Notes under the pieces: model-generated | What the model saw: only the letters and a program-made list of their open reading frames with translations | What the model was told of the DNA's origin: nothing | Databases searched by the model: none | Program-made: the position numbers and the translations under genes | In this document: piece after piece, positions 1-7,335 of the stretch | How positions within the stretch are numbered: position 1 is the stretch's first letter | How the letters are laid out: the number at the start of each line of letters is the position of its first letter | Assembly (NCBI RefSeq): GCF_031458325.1 | Contig: NZ_JAVDYG010000001.1 | Span: forward strand, 1,426,001 to 1,490,000 | Reading direction: 5' to 3' | Origin: Nocardioides marmoribigeumensis | Lineage (GTDB): Bacteria > Actinomycetota > Actinomycetes > Propionibacteriales > Nocardioidaceae | DNA: 64,000 nucleotides

Positions 1-396
1 AACCTCGGCCTGGCCGTCGCCACCGACGCGGGGCTGATGGTCCCCGTCATCCACGACGCGGGGTCGAAGGACCTCGCCGAGCTGGCCGACGCGCGTCGCG
101 ACGTCACCGGCCGGGCCCGCGAGGGCAAGCTGGCGATGGCCGACGTCACGGGCGGCACGTTCACGGTGTCCAACCTCGGGATGATGGGCATCGACCGCTT
201 CGACGCCATCCTCAACGTGCCGCAGGTGGCGATCCTCGCCGTCGGCAGCACCCGTCAGCGACAGGTCTGGAACGACGGCGACCCCGTCTGGCGACCGGTC
301 GCGGAGCTCACCCTCACCTGTGACCACCGTGCGATCGACGGTGCCACCGGCGCGGGCTTCCTGTCGTCCCTGCGCACCTCCCTCGAGCAGGGCTGA
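1..396 (+). CDS. 2-oxoacid dehydrogenase E2 (lipoamide acyltransferase), 3' part
   Basis: The reading frame is open from the first base, so the start lies outside the window; 131 residues remain. They form the C-terminal part of the catalytic acyltransferase domain (CoA-dependent transferase fold). The family's active-site signature is present as DHRAIDG at bases 322-342, where His and Asp carry out acyl transfer from lipoamide to CoA. The upstream stretch TFTVSNLGMMG is the conserved substrate-channel segment of these enzymes. The lipoyl and E1/E3-binding domains, and presumably the E1 genes, lie upstream of the window. Which 2-oxoacid (pyruvate, branched-chain, acetoin type) is used cannot be decided from this part. 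A lipoyl synthase and a lipoate-ligase-like gene lie 8.4 kb downstream in the same locus, which fits a dedicated lipoylated complex. Confidence 0.93.
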   Translation, partial: NLGLAVATDAGLMVPVIHDAGSKDLAELADARRDVTGRAREGKLAMADVTGGTFTVSNLGMMGIDRFDAILNVPQVAILAVGSTRQRQVWNDGDPVWRPVAELTLTCDHRAIDGATGAGFLSSLRTSLEQG

Positions 397-399
397 CCC

Positions 400-1266
400 A
401 TGGTCCCGGCGCCGGGTCCAGCCCGACCCGCCCCTGATGTCCCCCCAGGCGAGTGGAGCGTGGACGAGGAGGTGGGTGGCTGGCCCGGCGCCGCGGGAGT
501 CGCCGTCGTGGGGCCCTCGGGGGTCCTGGCCGCGACCGGTGCCGACGAGCCCTACCCGTGGGCCTCGGTGACCAAGATCCTGTCGGCGCTGACGATCCTG
601 CTCGCCTGCGCCGACGGGGTCCTCGACCTCGACGACCCGGCGGGCCCCCCGGGCGCCACCCTGCGCCACCTCCTCGGCCACACCTCCGGGCTGGCGTTCG
701 ACGCCGACCGCACCCTCGCCCCGCCCGGCAAGCGGCGTATCTACTCCAACCGCGGCATCGAGGTGGCCGCCGAGGTGCTCGAGAAGCACACCGGCCGACC
801 CTTCGCGGACCTCGTGACCCAGCACGTGCTGGTCCCGCTCGGCATGACCCGCAGCCGGCTCGACGGCTCCCCCGCCCGCGACGGCTCCGGACCCGTGTCC
901 GACCTCGCCCTCCTGGCCCACGAGCTGCTCGTGCCCCGCGTGCTCGACCCGGCGCTGGTCGCCCTGGCCGGCACGACGTCGTACGCCGGGACCGCGGGGG
1001 TGCTGCCCGGCTTCGGGCGCCAGGACCCCAACGACTGGGGGCTCGGGCTCGAGGTCCGCGGTCACAAGTCCCCGCACTGGACCTCGCCCCTCAACAGCCC
1101 GTCCACCTTCGGCCACTTCGGCCAGAGCGGCTCGTTCCTCTGGGTCGACCCGGTCGCGCGGCTGGCCTGCGTGAGCGCGGGCGACACCCCCTACGACACC
1201 TGGGCGGCCGAGGCCTGGCCCCGGCTCTCGACCCGCGTCCTCGAGACCCACAGGAGCACGTCATGA
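400..1266 (+). CDS. Beta-lactamase-family serine hydrolase
   Basis: This 288-residue protein has the penicillin-binding/class C beta-lactamase fold signatures. Ser56-Val-Thr-Lys59 is the SxxK nucleophile motif, Tyr115-Ser-Asn117 is the YxN motif, HTSG at 94-97 is the typical loop, and His239-Phe-Gly takes the place of the KTG/HxG motif. It is shorter than most family members (about 350-400) and has no signal peptide, so it is probably a cytoplasmic esterase, amidase or peptidase rather than an antibiotic-resistance enzyme. Its ATG follows the E2 stop by 3 bases and its stop overlaps the glpD start (ATGA), so the three genes are probably co-transcribed. Its place in a catabolic operon suggests hydrolysis of an ester or lactone intermediate, but that is inference. 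Confidence 0.85.
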   Translation: MVPAPGPARPAPDVPPGEWSVDEEVGGWPGAAGVAVVGPSGVLAATGADEPYPWASVTKILSALTILLACADGVLDLDDPAGPPGATLRHLLGHTSGLAFDADRTLAPPGKRRIYSNRGIEVAAEVLEKHTGRPFADLVTQHVLVPLGMTRSRLDGSPARDGSGPVSDLALLAHELLVPRVLDPALVALAGTTSYAGTAGVLPGFGRQDPNDWGLGLEVRGHKSPHWTSPLNSPSTFGHFGQSGSFLWVDPVARLACVSAGDTPYDTWAAEAWPRLSTRVLETHRSTS

Positions 1267-2978
1267 GCGGACGTCTCGGTCCCGACGAGCACGCCGCGGC
1301 CTGGGACCGCCTGGCCGGCGGTCACGTCGAGGTCCTCGTCATCGGTGGCGGCGTCACCGGTGCGGGGGCGGCGCTGGACGCGACGACCCGTGGCCTGTCG
1401 ACCGCCCTCGTCGAGGCGCGCGACTTCGCCTCCGGCACGTCGTCGCGCAGCAGCAAGCTCTTCCACGGCGGCCTGCGCTACCTCGAGCAGCTCGACCTGC
1501 CCCTGGTCCGCGAGGCCCTGCGCGAGCGCGAGCTGATGCTCACCTCGCTCGCCCCGCACCTGGTCACGCCGGTCTCGTTCCTCTACCCCCTGACCCACCG
1601 CGCGTGGGAGCGGGCGTACGTCGGCGCCGGCCTCGCGCTCTACGACCGCCTCGGCGGCAGGAGCTCGCTCCCCCGGGCCCAGCACCTGACCCGCACCAGG
1701 GCCCGCGCGCTCGCGCCGGCCCTGCGGCCCGACGCCCTGGTCGGCGCGGTCCGCTACTACGACGCCCAGTGCGACGACGCCCGCCACACGATGACGCTGG
1801 TGCGCACCGCCGCGGCGCACGGGGCCGTCGTACGCTCGTCGACCGAGGTGGTCGGCCTGCTGCGCGACGGCGACCGCGTCGTCGGCGCCGTGCTGCGTGA
1901 CGTCGAGACCGACCGGCAGTGCGAGGTCCGCGCCGACGTGGTCCTCAACTGCACGGGCGTGTGGACCGACGACGTGCAGCACCTGTCGGGTGACCGGGGA
2001 CGCTTCCGCGTGCGGGCCTCCAAGGGGATCCACCTGCTCGTGCCGCGCGACCGGATCAATGCCGACACCGGGATGATCCTGCGCACCGAGAAGTCGGTGC
2101 TGTTCGTGATCCCGTGGGGCAGCCGCTGGATCATCGGCACCACCGACACCGACTGGGAGCTCGACAAGCAGAGCCCCGCCGCGAGCCGTGCGGACATCGA
2201 GTACCTCCTCGAGCACGTCAACGCCGTGCTCACCACGCCGCTCACGCGCGACGACGTCGTCGGGGTGTACGCCGGCCTGCGACCCCTGCTGTCCGGCGAG
2301 TCCGAGGAGACCAGCCAGCTCTCCCGCGAGCACGCGGTGGCGCGCTCCGCGCCGGGGCTGGTGTCGGTCGCCGGCGGCAAGTACACGACGTACCGCGTGA
2401 TGGCGCGCGACGCCGTCGACGCGGCCGTCGAGGACCTCGACCGTCCGGTGCCGGAGTCGGTCACCGAGCGGGTGCCGCTGCTGGGCGCCGAGGGCTTCCA
2501 CGCCCTGGAGAACCGGCACGCGGTGGTCGCCGCCGAGCTCGGGATCCCCATGTGGCGCCTGCGCCGGCTGCTCGGGCGCTACGGCTCGCTGGTCCACGAG
2601 GTCCTCGCGCCCGCCGCCTCGGACCCCTCGCTGCTCGAGCCGCTCGTGGGGGCGCCGGAGTACCTCACCGCCGAGGTCGTCCACGCCGTCACCCACGAGG
2701 GGGCGATCCACCTCGACGACGTCCTCGGCCGTCGCACCCGCGTCGCGATCGAGACCGCCCACCGTGGCACCGACTCGGCCTGGGAGGTCGCCCGCCTCAT
2801 GGGACCGCTGCTCGGGTGGGACGAGGAGACCGCGCGGCTCGAGGTCACGACGTACCTCGGGCGCGTGGAGGCCGAGCGCGCCAGCCAGGAGGAGTGGGAG
2901 GACGTCGCCGCCTCCGCCGCCCGGGTCAGGGCCCGTGGCTCCCGCGGGCCGCGGGTCGTCGAGCCCACCCTCGGCTGA
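1263..2978 (+). CDS. glpD: FAD-dependent glycerol-3-phosphate dehydrogenase
   Basis: This 571-residue flavoprotein oxidises sn-glycerol 3-phosphate to dihydroxyacetone phosphate and passes electrons to the quinone pool. The N-terminal dinucleotide motif is GGGVTG at residues 28-33. The FAD/substrate signature [16 protein letters not shown] is canonical for GlpD, as are the later motifs TDTDW and SVAGGKYTTYR. The C-terminal GlpD helical domain is present, and the length is normal. The start was chosen because the ATG overlaps the hydrolase stop by 4 bases (ATGA). It is the classical member of two GlpD-like proteins in this locus; the other (5716-7335) has a divergent signature. The substrate may differ from glycerol 3-phosphate given the neighbours, but nothing in this protein itself demands that. 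Confidence 0.93.
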   Translation: MSGRLGPDEHAAAWDRLAGGHVEVLVIGGGVTGAGAALDATTRGLSTALVEARDFASGTSSRSSKLFHGGLRYLEQLDLPLVREALRERELMLTSLAPHLVTPVSFLYPLTHRAWERAYVGAGLALYDRLGGRSSLPRAQHLTRTRARALAPALRPDALVGAVRYYDAQCDDARHTMTLVRTAAAHGAVVRSSTEVVGLLRDGDRVVGAVLRDVETDRQCEVRADVVLNCTGVWTDDVQHLSGDRGRFRVRASKGIHLLVPRDRINADTGMILRTEKSVLFVIPWGSRWIIGTTDTDWELDKQSPAASRADIEYLLEHVNAVLTTPLTRDDVVGVYAGLRPLLSGESEETSQLSREHAVARSAPGLVSVAGGKYTTYRVMARDAVDAAVEDLDRPVPESVTERVPLLGAEGFHALENRHAVVAAELGIPMWRLRRLLGRYGSLVHEVLAPAASDPSLLEPLVGAPEYLTAEVVHAVTHEGAIHLDDVLGRRTRVAIETAHRGTDSAWEVARLMGPLLGWDEETARLEVTTYLGRVEAERASQEEWEDVAASAARVRARGSRGPRVVEPTLG

Positions 2979-3040
2979 GGCGGTCGCGCTCGTCGGGGTC
3001 GCGTCGAGTCGACGGGATACGCCTTCGATTCGTGCAGGCG

Positions 3041-3059
3041 TCAGGCCGACCAGCGGACC
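3041..3059. repeat. 19-bp direct repeat, copy 1
   Basis: TCAGGCCGACCAGCGGACC occurs here and again, without mismatch, at 3387-3405. Read on the minus strand, both copies end an open frame with the same residues VRWSA followed by a stop. Copy 2 is the 3' end of a small minus-strand gene candidate. Confidence 0.8.
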
Positions 3060-3090
3060 CGAGCGCCGCCGCGTGGCGGGTGCTCCGGAC

Positions 3091-3165
3091 AGTTCGGCGG
3101 ATCGGGTCCGAGTTCGGCGGACGCCGACGGCATTCCGGGCGTGATGGGTGTCCGGAGCCGCCGAA
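3091..3165. repeat. Direct and inverted repeats around AGTTCGGCGG
   Basis: AGTTCGGCGG is repeated at 3091-3100 and 3111-3120, exactly 20 bases apart. The complementary CCGCCGAAC follows at 3157-3165. A hairpin between 3112-3120 and 3157-3165 is possible, with a loop of about 36 bases. There is no U-rich tail, so this is not a clear rho-independent terminator for glpD; a protein-binding site is equally possible. Confidence 0.4.
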
Positions 3166-3182
3166 CAGTCGGCCGTCTGACG

Positions 3183-3359
3183 AGCCCACCGACGCAGCCG
3201 GCGAGGCTCACCCAGAAGCAGGTCAACACGGCTCTGCTCGGAGTGCCGGACATGACGTCGGCGACCTTCTTCTCCGGCGGCCTCACCGGCGCCAGTGGAA
3301 GCGAGCTGGAGAAGCTGGCCCGAAAGGGCATGGAGCGACTGGAGCCCGTTACCTCCTGA
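3183..3359 (+). pseudogene. Possible remnant of a secreted lipoprotein gene
   Basis: The plus frame ending at 3359 encodes a plausible protein-like stretch beginning around ARLTQKQVNTALLGVPDM. It resembles the start of the mature part of actinobacterial sensor-domain lipoproteins, where a linker is followed by an LT...ALL...DM/DL segment. There is no signal peptide, lipobox or Shine-Dalgarno sequence, and the frame stops after about 58 residues. It could be a decayed gene fragment or a chance frame in GC-rich DNA. Confidence 0.2.
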
Positions 3360-3386
3360 GGGCGCACGGCCCGATCGCGCACGAGC

Positions 3387-3405
3387 TCAGGCCGACCAGC
3401 GGACC
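3387..3405. repeat. 19-bp direct repeat, copy 2
   Basis: This is an exact copy of 3041-3059, 346 bases apart. It forms the 3' end and stop codon of the small gene candidate on the minus strand. Confidence 0.8.
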
Positions 3406-3482
3406 GCATCGTCGAGGTGGTCGGCGAACGCGTGGACGCCGAGGAGCTCGGCCTGGCTGGTGCTGCCCGGGTTGTCCGGCAT
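3387..3482 (-). CDS. Possible 31-residue small protein
   Basis: The frame starts MPDNPGSTSQAELLG and ends DAVRWSA. It is preceded by an ideal Shine-Dalgarno sequence, GGAGG, five bases before the ATG, which is why I list it. It is hydrophilic, with no membrane segment and no cysteines. Its last 19 coding bases, including the stop, are the second copy of the 19-bp direct repeat at 3041-3059. I do not recognise a family. It lies downstream of the BKACE gene on the same strand (135 bases away) and could be an operon tail or an independent small protein. Conservation in related genomes would decide. Confidence 0.4.
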   Translation of the reverse strand: MPDNPGSTSQAELLGVHAFADHLDDAVRWSA

Positions 3483-3617
3483 GGTGTCCTCCCGCGATGA
3501 GAGGCGTCCGGGCCCGATGGCCGGATCGCCTTGCAGGACTGACGATGCAGCGTCCAGGTCGCGCGCAGGTGGTGACCGTGTGACCGGCAGGTCAACTCTT
3601 GCGCACGAGTGCGGGGC

Positions 3618-4565
3618 TCAGCGGATGTTGTAGAGCGCCCGGGCCTCGTCGTGGGTGGCGATCGGGCGGCCGACGTCCTTGGCGATCTCCATCGCCTGCT
3701 GGAGCAGCTCGAGGTTGGTCGGGTTGCGGGCGGGGTCGTAGAACAGCTCGAGCCCGGTCTTGATGTGGCCGCCGAGCTCGATCGCGCGGCGCAGGACGGT
3801 GGTGTCGTCGAGGGCGCCCTGGCCCCAGATCGAGATGTACCAGGGGAGCTTGACCTGGGCCTCTTCGATCATGTGGAGGTAGTAGTACAGGCTCTCCAGC
3901 GACGGCTTCATGCCGTTGGTGCCGATCGGCTCGAGCGCGGTGAGGCCGTAGTCGCCGATCAGGTAGAAGTCCCACATCGAGCCCTGGGTGACCAGGCCGC
4001 GGTTGACGTAGTGCATCGCGTGCCGCAGGTGGCCGGGCTCGTAGACGCCGAAGACCATCGCCAGGTCGCGCTCGCGGAACATCCGCACCTGGCTGGCCAC
4101 GCGGGCGTAGTTGAAGCCGAACTCGGGGCCGGAGAGGTAGCCCTCCTCGTCGGTGTCCATGGCGAAGAGCGTGAGGCCGGTGTCGACGCAGCCGATGCGG
4201 ACGTTGGCGCCGTCGTACAGGTAGGGGACGTGCTCGAGGCCGTTCTCGTGCGGCAGGAGGCGCAGGTTGTTGCAGGTGGTGGGGTACCACGTGATGTCGG
4301 GGTGCTTGGCGAGCACGTTGTCCCACGTGCGCATGTAGTCCTTGTAGGCGTTCTCGCCGAGCAGGTCGAAGCTCGTGTTGTGCGCGTGGATGGCGCCGGC
4401 GCCCGCCTCCCAGCAGCGGATCGCGTCCTCGGCGATCTCCTCGTAGCCGACCGGGGTGTGGGGGTTCATCTCCTTGGTGCGCACACCGTTGATGTGCGAC
4501 TCGATGACGACCGGGTGGTCCCACGACGGCTTGGCGTCGGCGTACTTGTCGAGAGCAGTGGACAT
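3618..4565 (-). CDS. Beta-keto acid cleavage enzyme (BKACE, DUF849 family)
   Basis: This 315-residue protein belongs to the BKACE family, whose members condense a beta-keto acid with acetyl-CoA and release acetoacetate plus a new acyl-CoA, using a metal ion in a TIM barrel. The metal ligand pair is visible as His60-Ala-His62 after the strand GAGAI. The N-terminal PVVIESHINGVRT matches the family's first strand. Length is normal. The ATG at 4565 is chosen over one six codons upstream because GGAG lies six bases before it. The gene follows the SorC regulator on the same strand, 60 bases away; a palindrome (4587-4611) lies in this gap. The substrate is unknown; family members act on 3-oxo acids such as 3-keto-5-aminohexanoate or dehydrocarnitine, and the neighbours here suggest a hydroxylated keto acid. 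Confidence 0.88.
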   Translation of the reverse strand: MSTALDKYADAKPSWDHPVVIESHINGVRTKEMNPHTPVGYEEIAEDAIRCWEAGAGAIHAHNTSFDLLGENAYKDYMRTWDNVLAKHPDITWYPTTCNNLRLLPHENGLEHVPYLYDGANVRIGCVDTGLTLFAMDTDEEGYLSGPEFGFNYARVASQVRMFRERDLAMVFGVYEPGHLRHAMHYVNRGLVTQGSMWDFYLIGDYGLTALEPIGTNGMKPSLESLYYYLHMIEEAQVKLPWYISIWGQGALDDTTVLRRAIELGGHIKTGLELFYDPARNPTNLELLQQAMEIAKDVGRPIATHDEARALYNIR

Positions 4566-4586
4566 GACGGGCTCCTTCTCCATCGG

Positions 4587-4611
4587 TTCGACTATCTATT
4601 CATGAGTCGAA
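4587..4611. promoter_or_regulatory. Palindromic operator candidate before BKACE
   Basis: TTCGACT (4587-4593) and AGTCGAA (4605-4611) form perfect 7-bp arms 11 bases apart. The inner half (4593-4602) contains, on the minus strand, TGAATAGATA. The same 10-mer occurs at 5683-5692 in the leader of the divergent GlpD-like/kinase operon. The adjacent SorC-family regulator is the natural candidate ligand-responsive binder. Confidence 0.6.
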
Positions 4612-4625
4612 TCCAAATGCAAGGG

Positions 4626-5579
4626 TCAGTCCTGAATCAGGAACTCCGCCGTCGCGGTGTCGGTGACCATCACGTCGACCCAGCCACCGGTCAGCGCGGC
4701 CCGGATCGCCTCGTGCTTGCGCGCCCCTCCGGCCACCGCCCAGCGCCGGCGCGCCGAGCGCAGCTGGTCGCGGGTGACGCCGACGACGAGGTCGTCGAGG
4801 TCGCCGGGCACCGGCTGCCCCTCGGCGTCGATGAAGTGCAGGCACACCTCGCCGACCGCGCCCTTAGCGCGCATCGTGGCGAACTGCTCGTCGGTGAAGA
4901 AGTTGTCGCCCGACCGCAGCGCCGGGTCGACCTCGCAGGCGCCGATGCCGACCAGGGCGAGGTCGAGGTCGTCGAGCATCTCGAGGGCCCGCTTGGTGTA
5001 GGCGTCGCGGCCGACGAGGAAGTCCTTGATGTCGGTGCTGGGCACGACCCCCGGCACGCGGAGGTAGACCGGCTGCCCCCCCGTCAGGCTGGCGAGCCGT
5101 TGGGTGGAGCGCGCCGCGTCGTGCTGGAGCTCCGGCGGACCGAGGTCGCCGAGCAGCTCGACGACGTGCTCGGTGCGGGTGCGCAGCGGCTGCAGCGCCT
5201 CGACCATCATCCGCAGCGTCTGGCTCCACGAGGTGAACCCCAGCGTCGGGGCGTCGAAGGAGGAGTCCTGGAGCAGCGTCGCCATCGCGTGGGCGAGGTC
5301 GCGGTTGAGCTCGGCGGGGTCCTCGCTCACCACGTCGACGACGTGGACCTCGCCGACGGCGTACTTCTCCTCCACCGCCTCCTCGAGCTCGGCGTGGATG
5401 TTGGGCGGCACGGCGACGACGGTGCGGACGATGTCGGCGTCCTCGGCCTGGCTCAGCAGCCGGGAGACCCGGGACTGGGAGATCTTGAGCCGCTCGGCGA
5501 TGTCGGTCTGGCGCATCCCATGGGTGTGGTAGAGCCGCGCCACCTTGATCATGAGTCGCTGCTGGTCCAGGTCTGGCAC
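4626..5579 (-). CDS. SorC/DeoR-like sugar-binding transcriptional regulator
   Basis: This 317-residue protein has an N-terminal winged helix-turn-helix (residues 12-45, with MRQTDIAERLKISQSRVSR as recognition region) and a SorC sugar-phosphate-binding domain typical of DeoR(Bsu), CggR and EryD-type regulators. These usually repress catabolic genes and respond to a phosphorylated intermediate. I place the start at GTG 5579. This gives the usual family length, and a -10 hexamer TACACT (complement of 5587-5592) lies 7 bases before it, indicating a leaderless mRNA. The open frame continues 51 codons further upstream, but that part lacks family similarity and crosses the divergent promoter. The gene sits between BKACE and the GlpD-like/kinase genes and probably controls both. 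Confidence 0.88.
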   Translation of the reverse strand: MPDLDQQRLMIKVARLYHTHGMRQTDIAERLKISQSRVSRLLSQAEDADIVRTVVAVPPNIHAELEEAVEEKYAVGEVHVVDVVSEDPAELNRDLAHAMATLLQDSSFDAPTLGFTSWSQTLRMMVEALQPLRTRTEHVVELLGDLGPPELQHDAARSTQRLASLTGGQPVYLRVPGVVPSTDIKDFLVGRDAYTKRALEMLDDLDLALVGIGACEVDPALRSGDNFFTDEQFATMRAKGAVGEVCLHFIDAEGQPVPGDLDDLVVGVTRDQLRSARRRWAVAGGARKHEAIRAALTGGWVDVMVTDTATAEFLIQD

Positions 5580-5631
5580 GCGACTCAGTGTAGGAGCCGG
5601 CGGGCTCCCCGGGCTTGAGGCGGGTGGGCCC

Positions 5632-5660
5632 TTGACACCGACGATGTGACGGCGAACACT
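5632..5660 (+). promoter_or_regulatory. Promoter of the GlpD-like/kinase/lipA operon
   Basis: TTGACA at 5632-5637 and AACACT at 5655-5660 are 17 bases apart, giving a good -35 and an acceptable -10. The predicted leader runs over the TGAATAGATA motif (5683-5692) to the Shine-Dalgarno GGAG at 5707-5710. Confidence 0.55.
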
Positions 5661-5682
5661 AGGAGCATCACAATGCGTTAGT

Positions 5683-5692
5683 TGAATAGATA
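5683..5692 (+). promoter_or_regulatory. Shared motif TGAATAGATA, SorC operator half-site candidate
   Basis: This AT-rich 10-mer is identical to the minus-strand sequence inside the palindrome before BKACE (4593-4602). It lies between the predicted transcription start and the ribosome binding site, a position from which a repressor would block elongation. Confidence 0.5.
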
Positions 5693-5715
5693 TGCTTCGC
5701 GCAGAGGGAGTCCGG

Positions 5716-7335
5716 ATGAGCGACCTGACCATCCCCTACGACGTCATCGTCGTCGGGGCCGGCATCAACGGCCTCGGCGTCGCGCGTGACGCGGCCTCAC
5801 GCGGCCTGCGGACCCTCCTGCTGGAGCAGGACGACCTCTGCAGTGGAGTCTCCGCCTGGTCGGGCCGTCTCGTCCACGGCGGGCTGCGCTACCTCGAGCA
5901 CCGGGACTTCGCGCTGGTGCGCGAGTCGCTGCGCGAGCGCGAGCGGCTCTTCCGCCTCGCCCCGCACCTGGTCAGGCCCAAGCGGCTGATCATGCCGTTC
6001 TACTCCCACAACCGGCGCCCCGCGTGGCTGATCCGGCTCGGGATGATCACCTACGACGCGCTGAGCTTCGACAAGAAGACCAAGGGCCGCGAGATCCTCA
6101 AGAAGGACGCGATCATCGCGCGCTTCCCCGGCATCGACACCGAGGGTCTTGCCGGCGCCGCGGTGTTCACCGACGGCCAGGTGGAGTACGCCGAGCGGCT
6201 GTGCGTCGAGGTGGCGCTGGCCGCGGTCGGCTCGGGGGCCGAGGTCCGCACCAAGTCGCGGGTCGAGGAACCGGTGATGGAGGGCGGCAAGGTGGTCGGC
6301 GTCCGCTACCGCGACACCACCACCGGCGAGCTGCACGAGGCCCGCGCCCACGTGGTCCTCAACGTCGCCGGCCCCTGGATCGACCGGGTCTTCCGCCGCA
6401 ACGCCCCCGAGCAGCCGCGCCTCAACGGCGGCACCAAGGGCAGCCACCTCATCGTCGACCCGTTCCCCGGAGCGCCGGCCGACGTCGTCTACTACGAGTC
6501 CAAGACCGACGGCCGGCTCGTCCTGGTGATCCCGTGGATGGGCCGCTACCTCATCGGCACCACCGACCTGCGCTTCGACGACGACCCCGACGAGGCGCGC
6601 TGCGACAGCAACGAGATGGCCTACCTGCTCGAGGAGGTCAACACCCTCATCCCGCAGGCCCGGCTCACCGTCGACGACGTGATCTTCACCTACTCCGGCG
6701 TGCGGCCGCTGCCCTACGCCCCCGACGTGGAGGAGTGGGAGATCCCCCGCAGCCACGTCCTGCACGACCACGCCCCCGACCTGCCCAACCTGGTGACGGT
6801 CGTGGGCGGCAAGCTCACCACCTACCGCCAGCTCGCCGAGGACGCGGTCGACGACGTGTTCGCCCGGCTGGGTCGCAAGGCGCCGAAGTGCGTGACCGCG
6901 CAGCTGCCGCTGCCCGGTGCCGCCGGCGACCTGGAGGAGACCCGCCGCTTCCTCCTGCAGCAGGGGCTCTCCCGGCTCAGCGCCGACCGGCTGGTCGCGC
7001 TCTACGGCAGTCGCGCCGCCGACGTCCTGGCGATCACCGCCGACGCCCCCGGGCTGCGCGAGGTGCTCCACGCGGCGACCGGCGCGATCCGCGCCGAGCT
7101 GCTCTTCGCCGTACGCCACGAACTGGCGCGGACCCTCGCCGACGTGATGGCCCGCCGGGTCCTCCTCGCCTTCGAGCCCGGCCACGGCCTGGAGGTGCTC
7201 GACGAGGCCGTCGCCGTCCTCGGCGACGAGCTCGGCTGGGACCAGGACCGGCGCAAGGCCGAGGTCGAGGAGTACGTCGGGTGGCTGAGCCACCTGGCCG
7301 TGCCCGGTCGCGACCTGCCCGGGGTGCACCGATGA
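5716..7335 (+). CDS. GlpD-like FAD-dependent polyol-phosphate dehydrogenase
   Basis: This 539-residue flavoprotein is a paralog of the protein at 1263-2978 but clearly a different subgroup. The dinucleotide motif GAGING is at residues 14-19. Where canonical GlpD has [16 protein letters not shown], this protein has [16 protein letters not shown] (Ser46 to Glu61), so the SSK segment is changed to SGR. TTDLRF and [11 protein letters not shown] are present. The start at 5716 is favoured by GGAG five bases upstream; an in-frame ATG at 5692 has no such site. Its stop overlaps the kinase start (ATGA). Erythritol-phosphate dehydrogenase (EryB type) and other alditol-phosphate oxidases belong to the same superfamily, and the SorC regulator plus FGGY kinase next to it mirror such gene sets. 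I infer oxidation of the kinase product, substrate unknown. Confidence 0.85.
   Translation: MSDLTIPYDVIVVGAGINGLGVARDAASRGLRTLLLEQDDLCSGVSAWSGRLVHGGLRYLEHRDFALVRESLRERERLFRLAPHLVRPKRLIMPFYSHNRRPAWLIRLGMITYDALSFDKKTKGREILKKDAIIARFPGIDTEGLAGAAVFTDGQVEYAERLCVEVALAAVGSGAEVRTKSRVEEPVMEGGKVVGVRYRDTTTGELHEARAHVVLNVAGPWIDRVFRRNAPEQPRLNGGTKGSHLIVDPFPGAPADVVYYESKTDGRLVLVIPWMGRYLIGTTDLRFDDDPDEARCDSNEMAYLLEEVNTLIPQARLTVDDVIFTYSGVRPLPYAPDVEEWEIPRSHVLHDHAPDLPNLVTVVGGKLTTYRQLAEDAVDDVFARLGRKAPKCVTAQLPLPGAAGDLEETRRFLLQQGLSRLSADRLVALYGSRAADVLAITADAPGLREVLHAATGAIRAELLFAVRHELARTLADVMARRVLLAFEPGHGLEVLDEAVAVLGDELGWDQDRRKAEVEEYVGWLSHLAVPGRDLPGVHR

Larger units (their letters stand above)
2979..3386. other. Gene-poor stretch with repeats and a possible gene remnant
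   Basis: Roughly 400 bases between glpD and a possible small minus-strand gene hold no convincing intact gene. It contains short direct and inverted repeats around 3091-3165, one copy of a 19-bp direct repeat (3041-3059) and a possible lipoprotein remnant (3183-3359). Several open frames cross it, but none starts with a ribosome binding site or looks like a known family. A further 135 bases (3483-3617) before the BKACE stop are also empty. Confidence 0.5.

Noticed and set aside
453-1262. N-terminal extension of the glpD frame
   Set aside because: The frame upstream of 1263 is Arg/Pro-rich and antifamily; the ATG overlapping the hydrolase stop gives the normal GlpD start.
400-1266. Antibiotic-resistance beta-lactamase
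   Set aside because: The protein has no signal peptide, is short and lies in a catabolic operon; only the fold and SxxK motif are shared.
2979-3617. Insertion-sequence remnant
   Set aside because: There are short direct repeats but no transposase similarity and no terminal inverted repeats.
3609-5618. A 669-codon plus-strand frame across BKACE and SorC
   Set aside because: Both minus-strand genes have clear family signatures, and the plus frame shows only complement-type composition.
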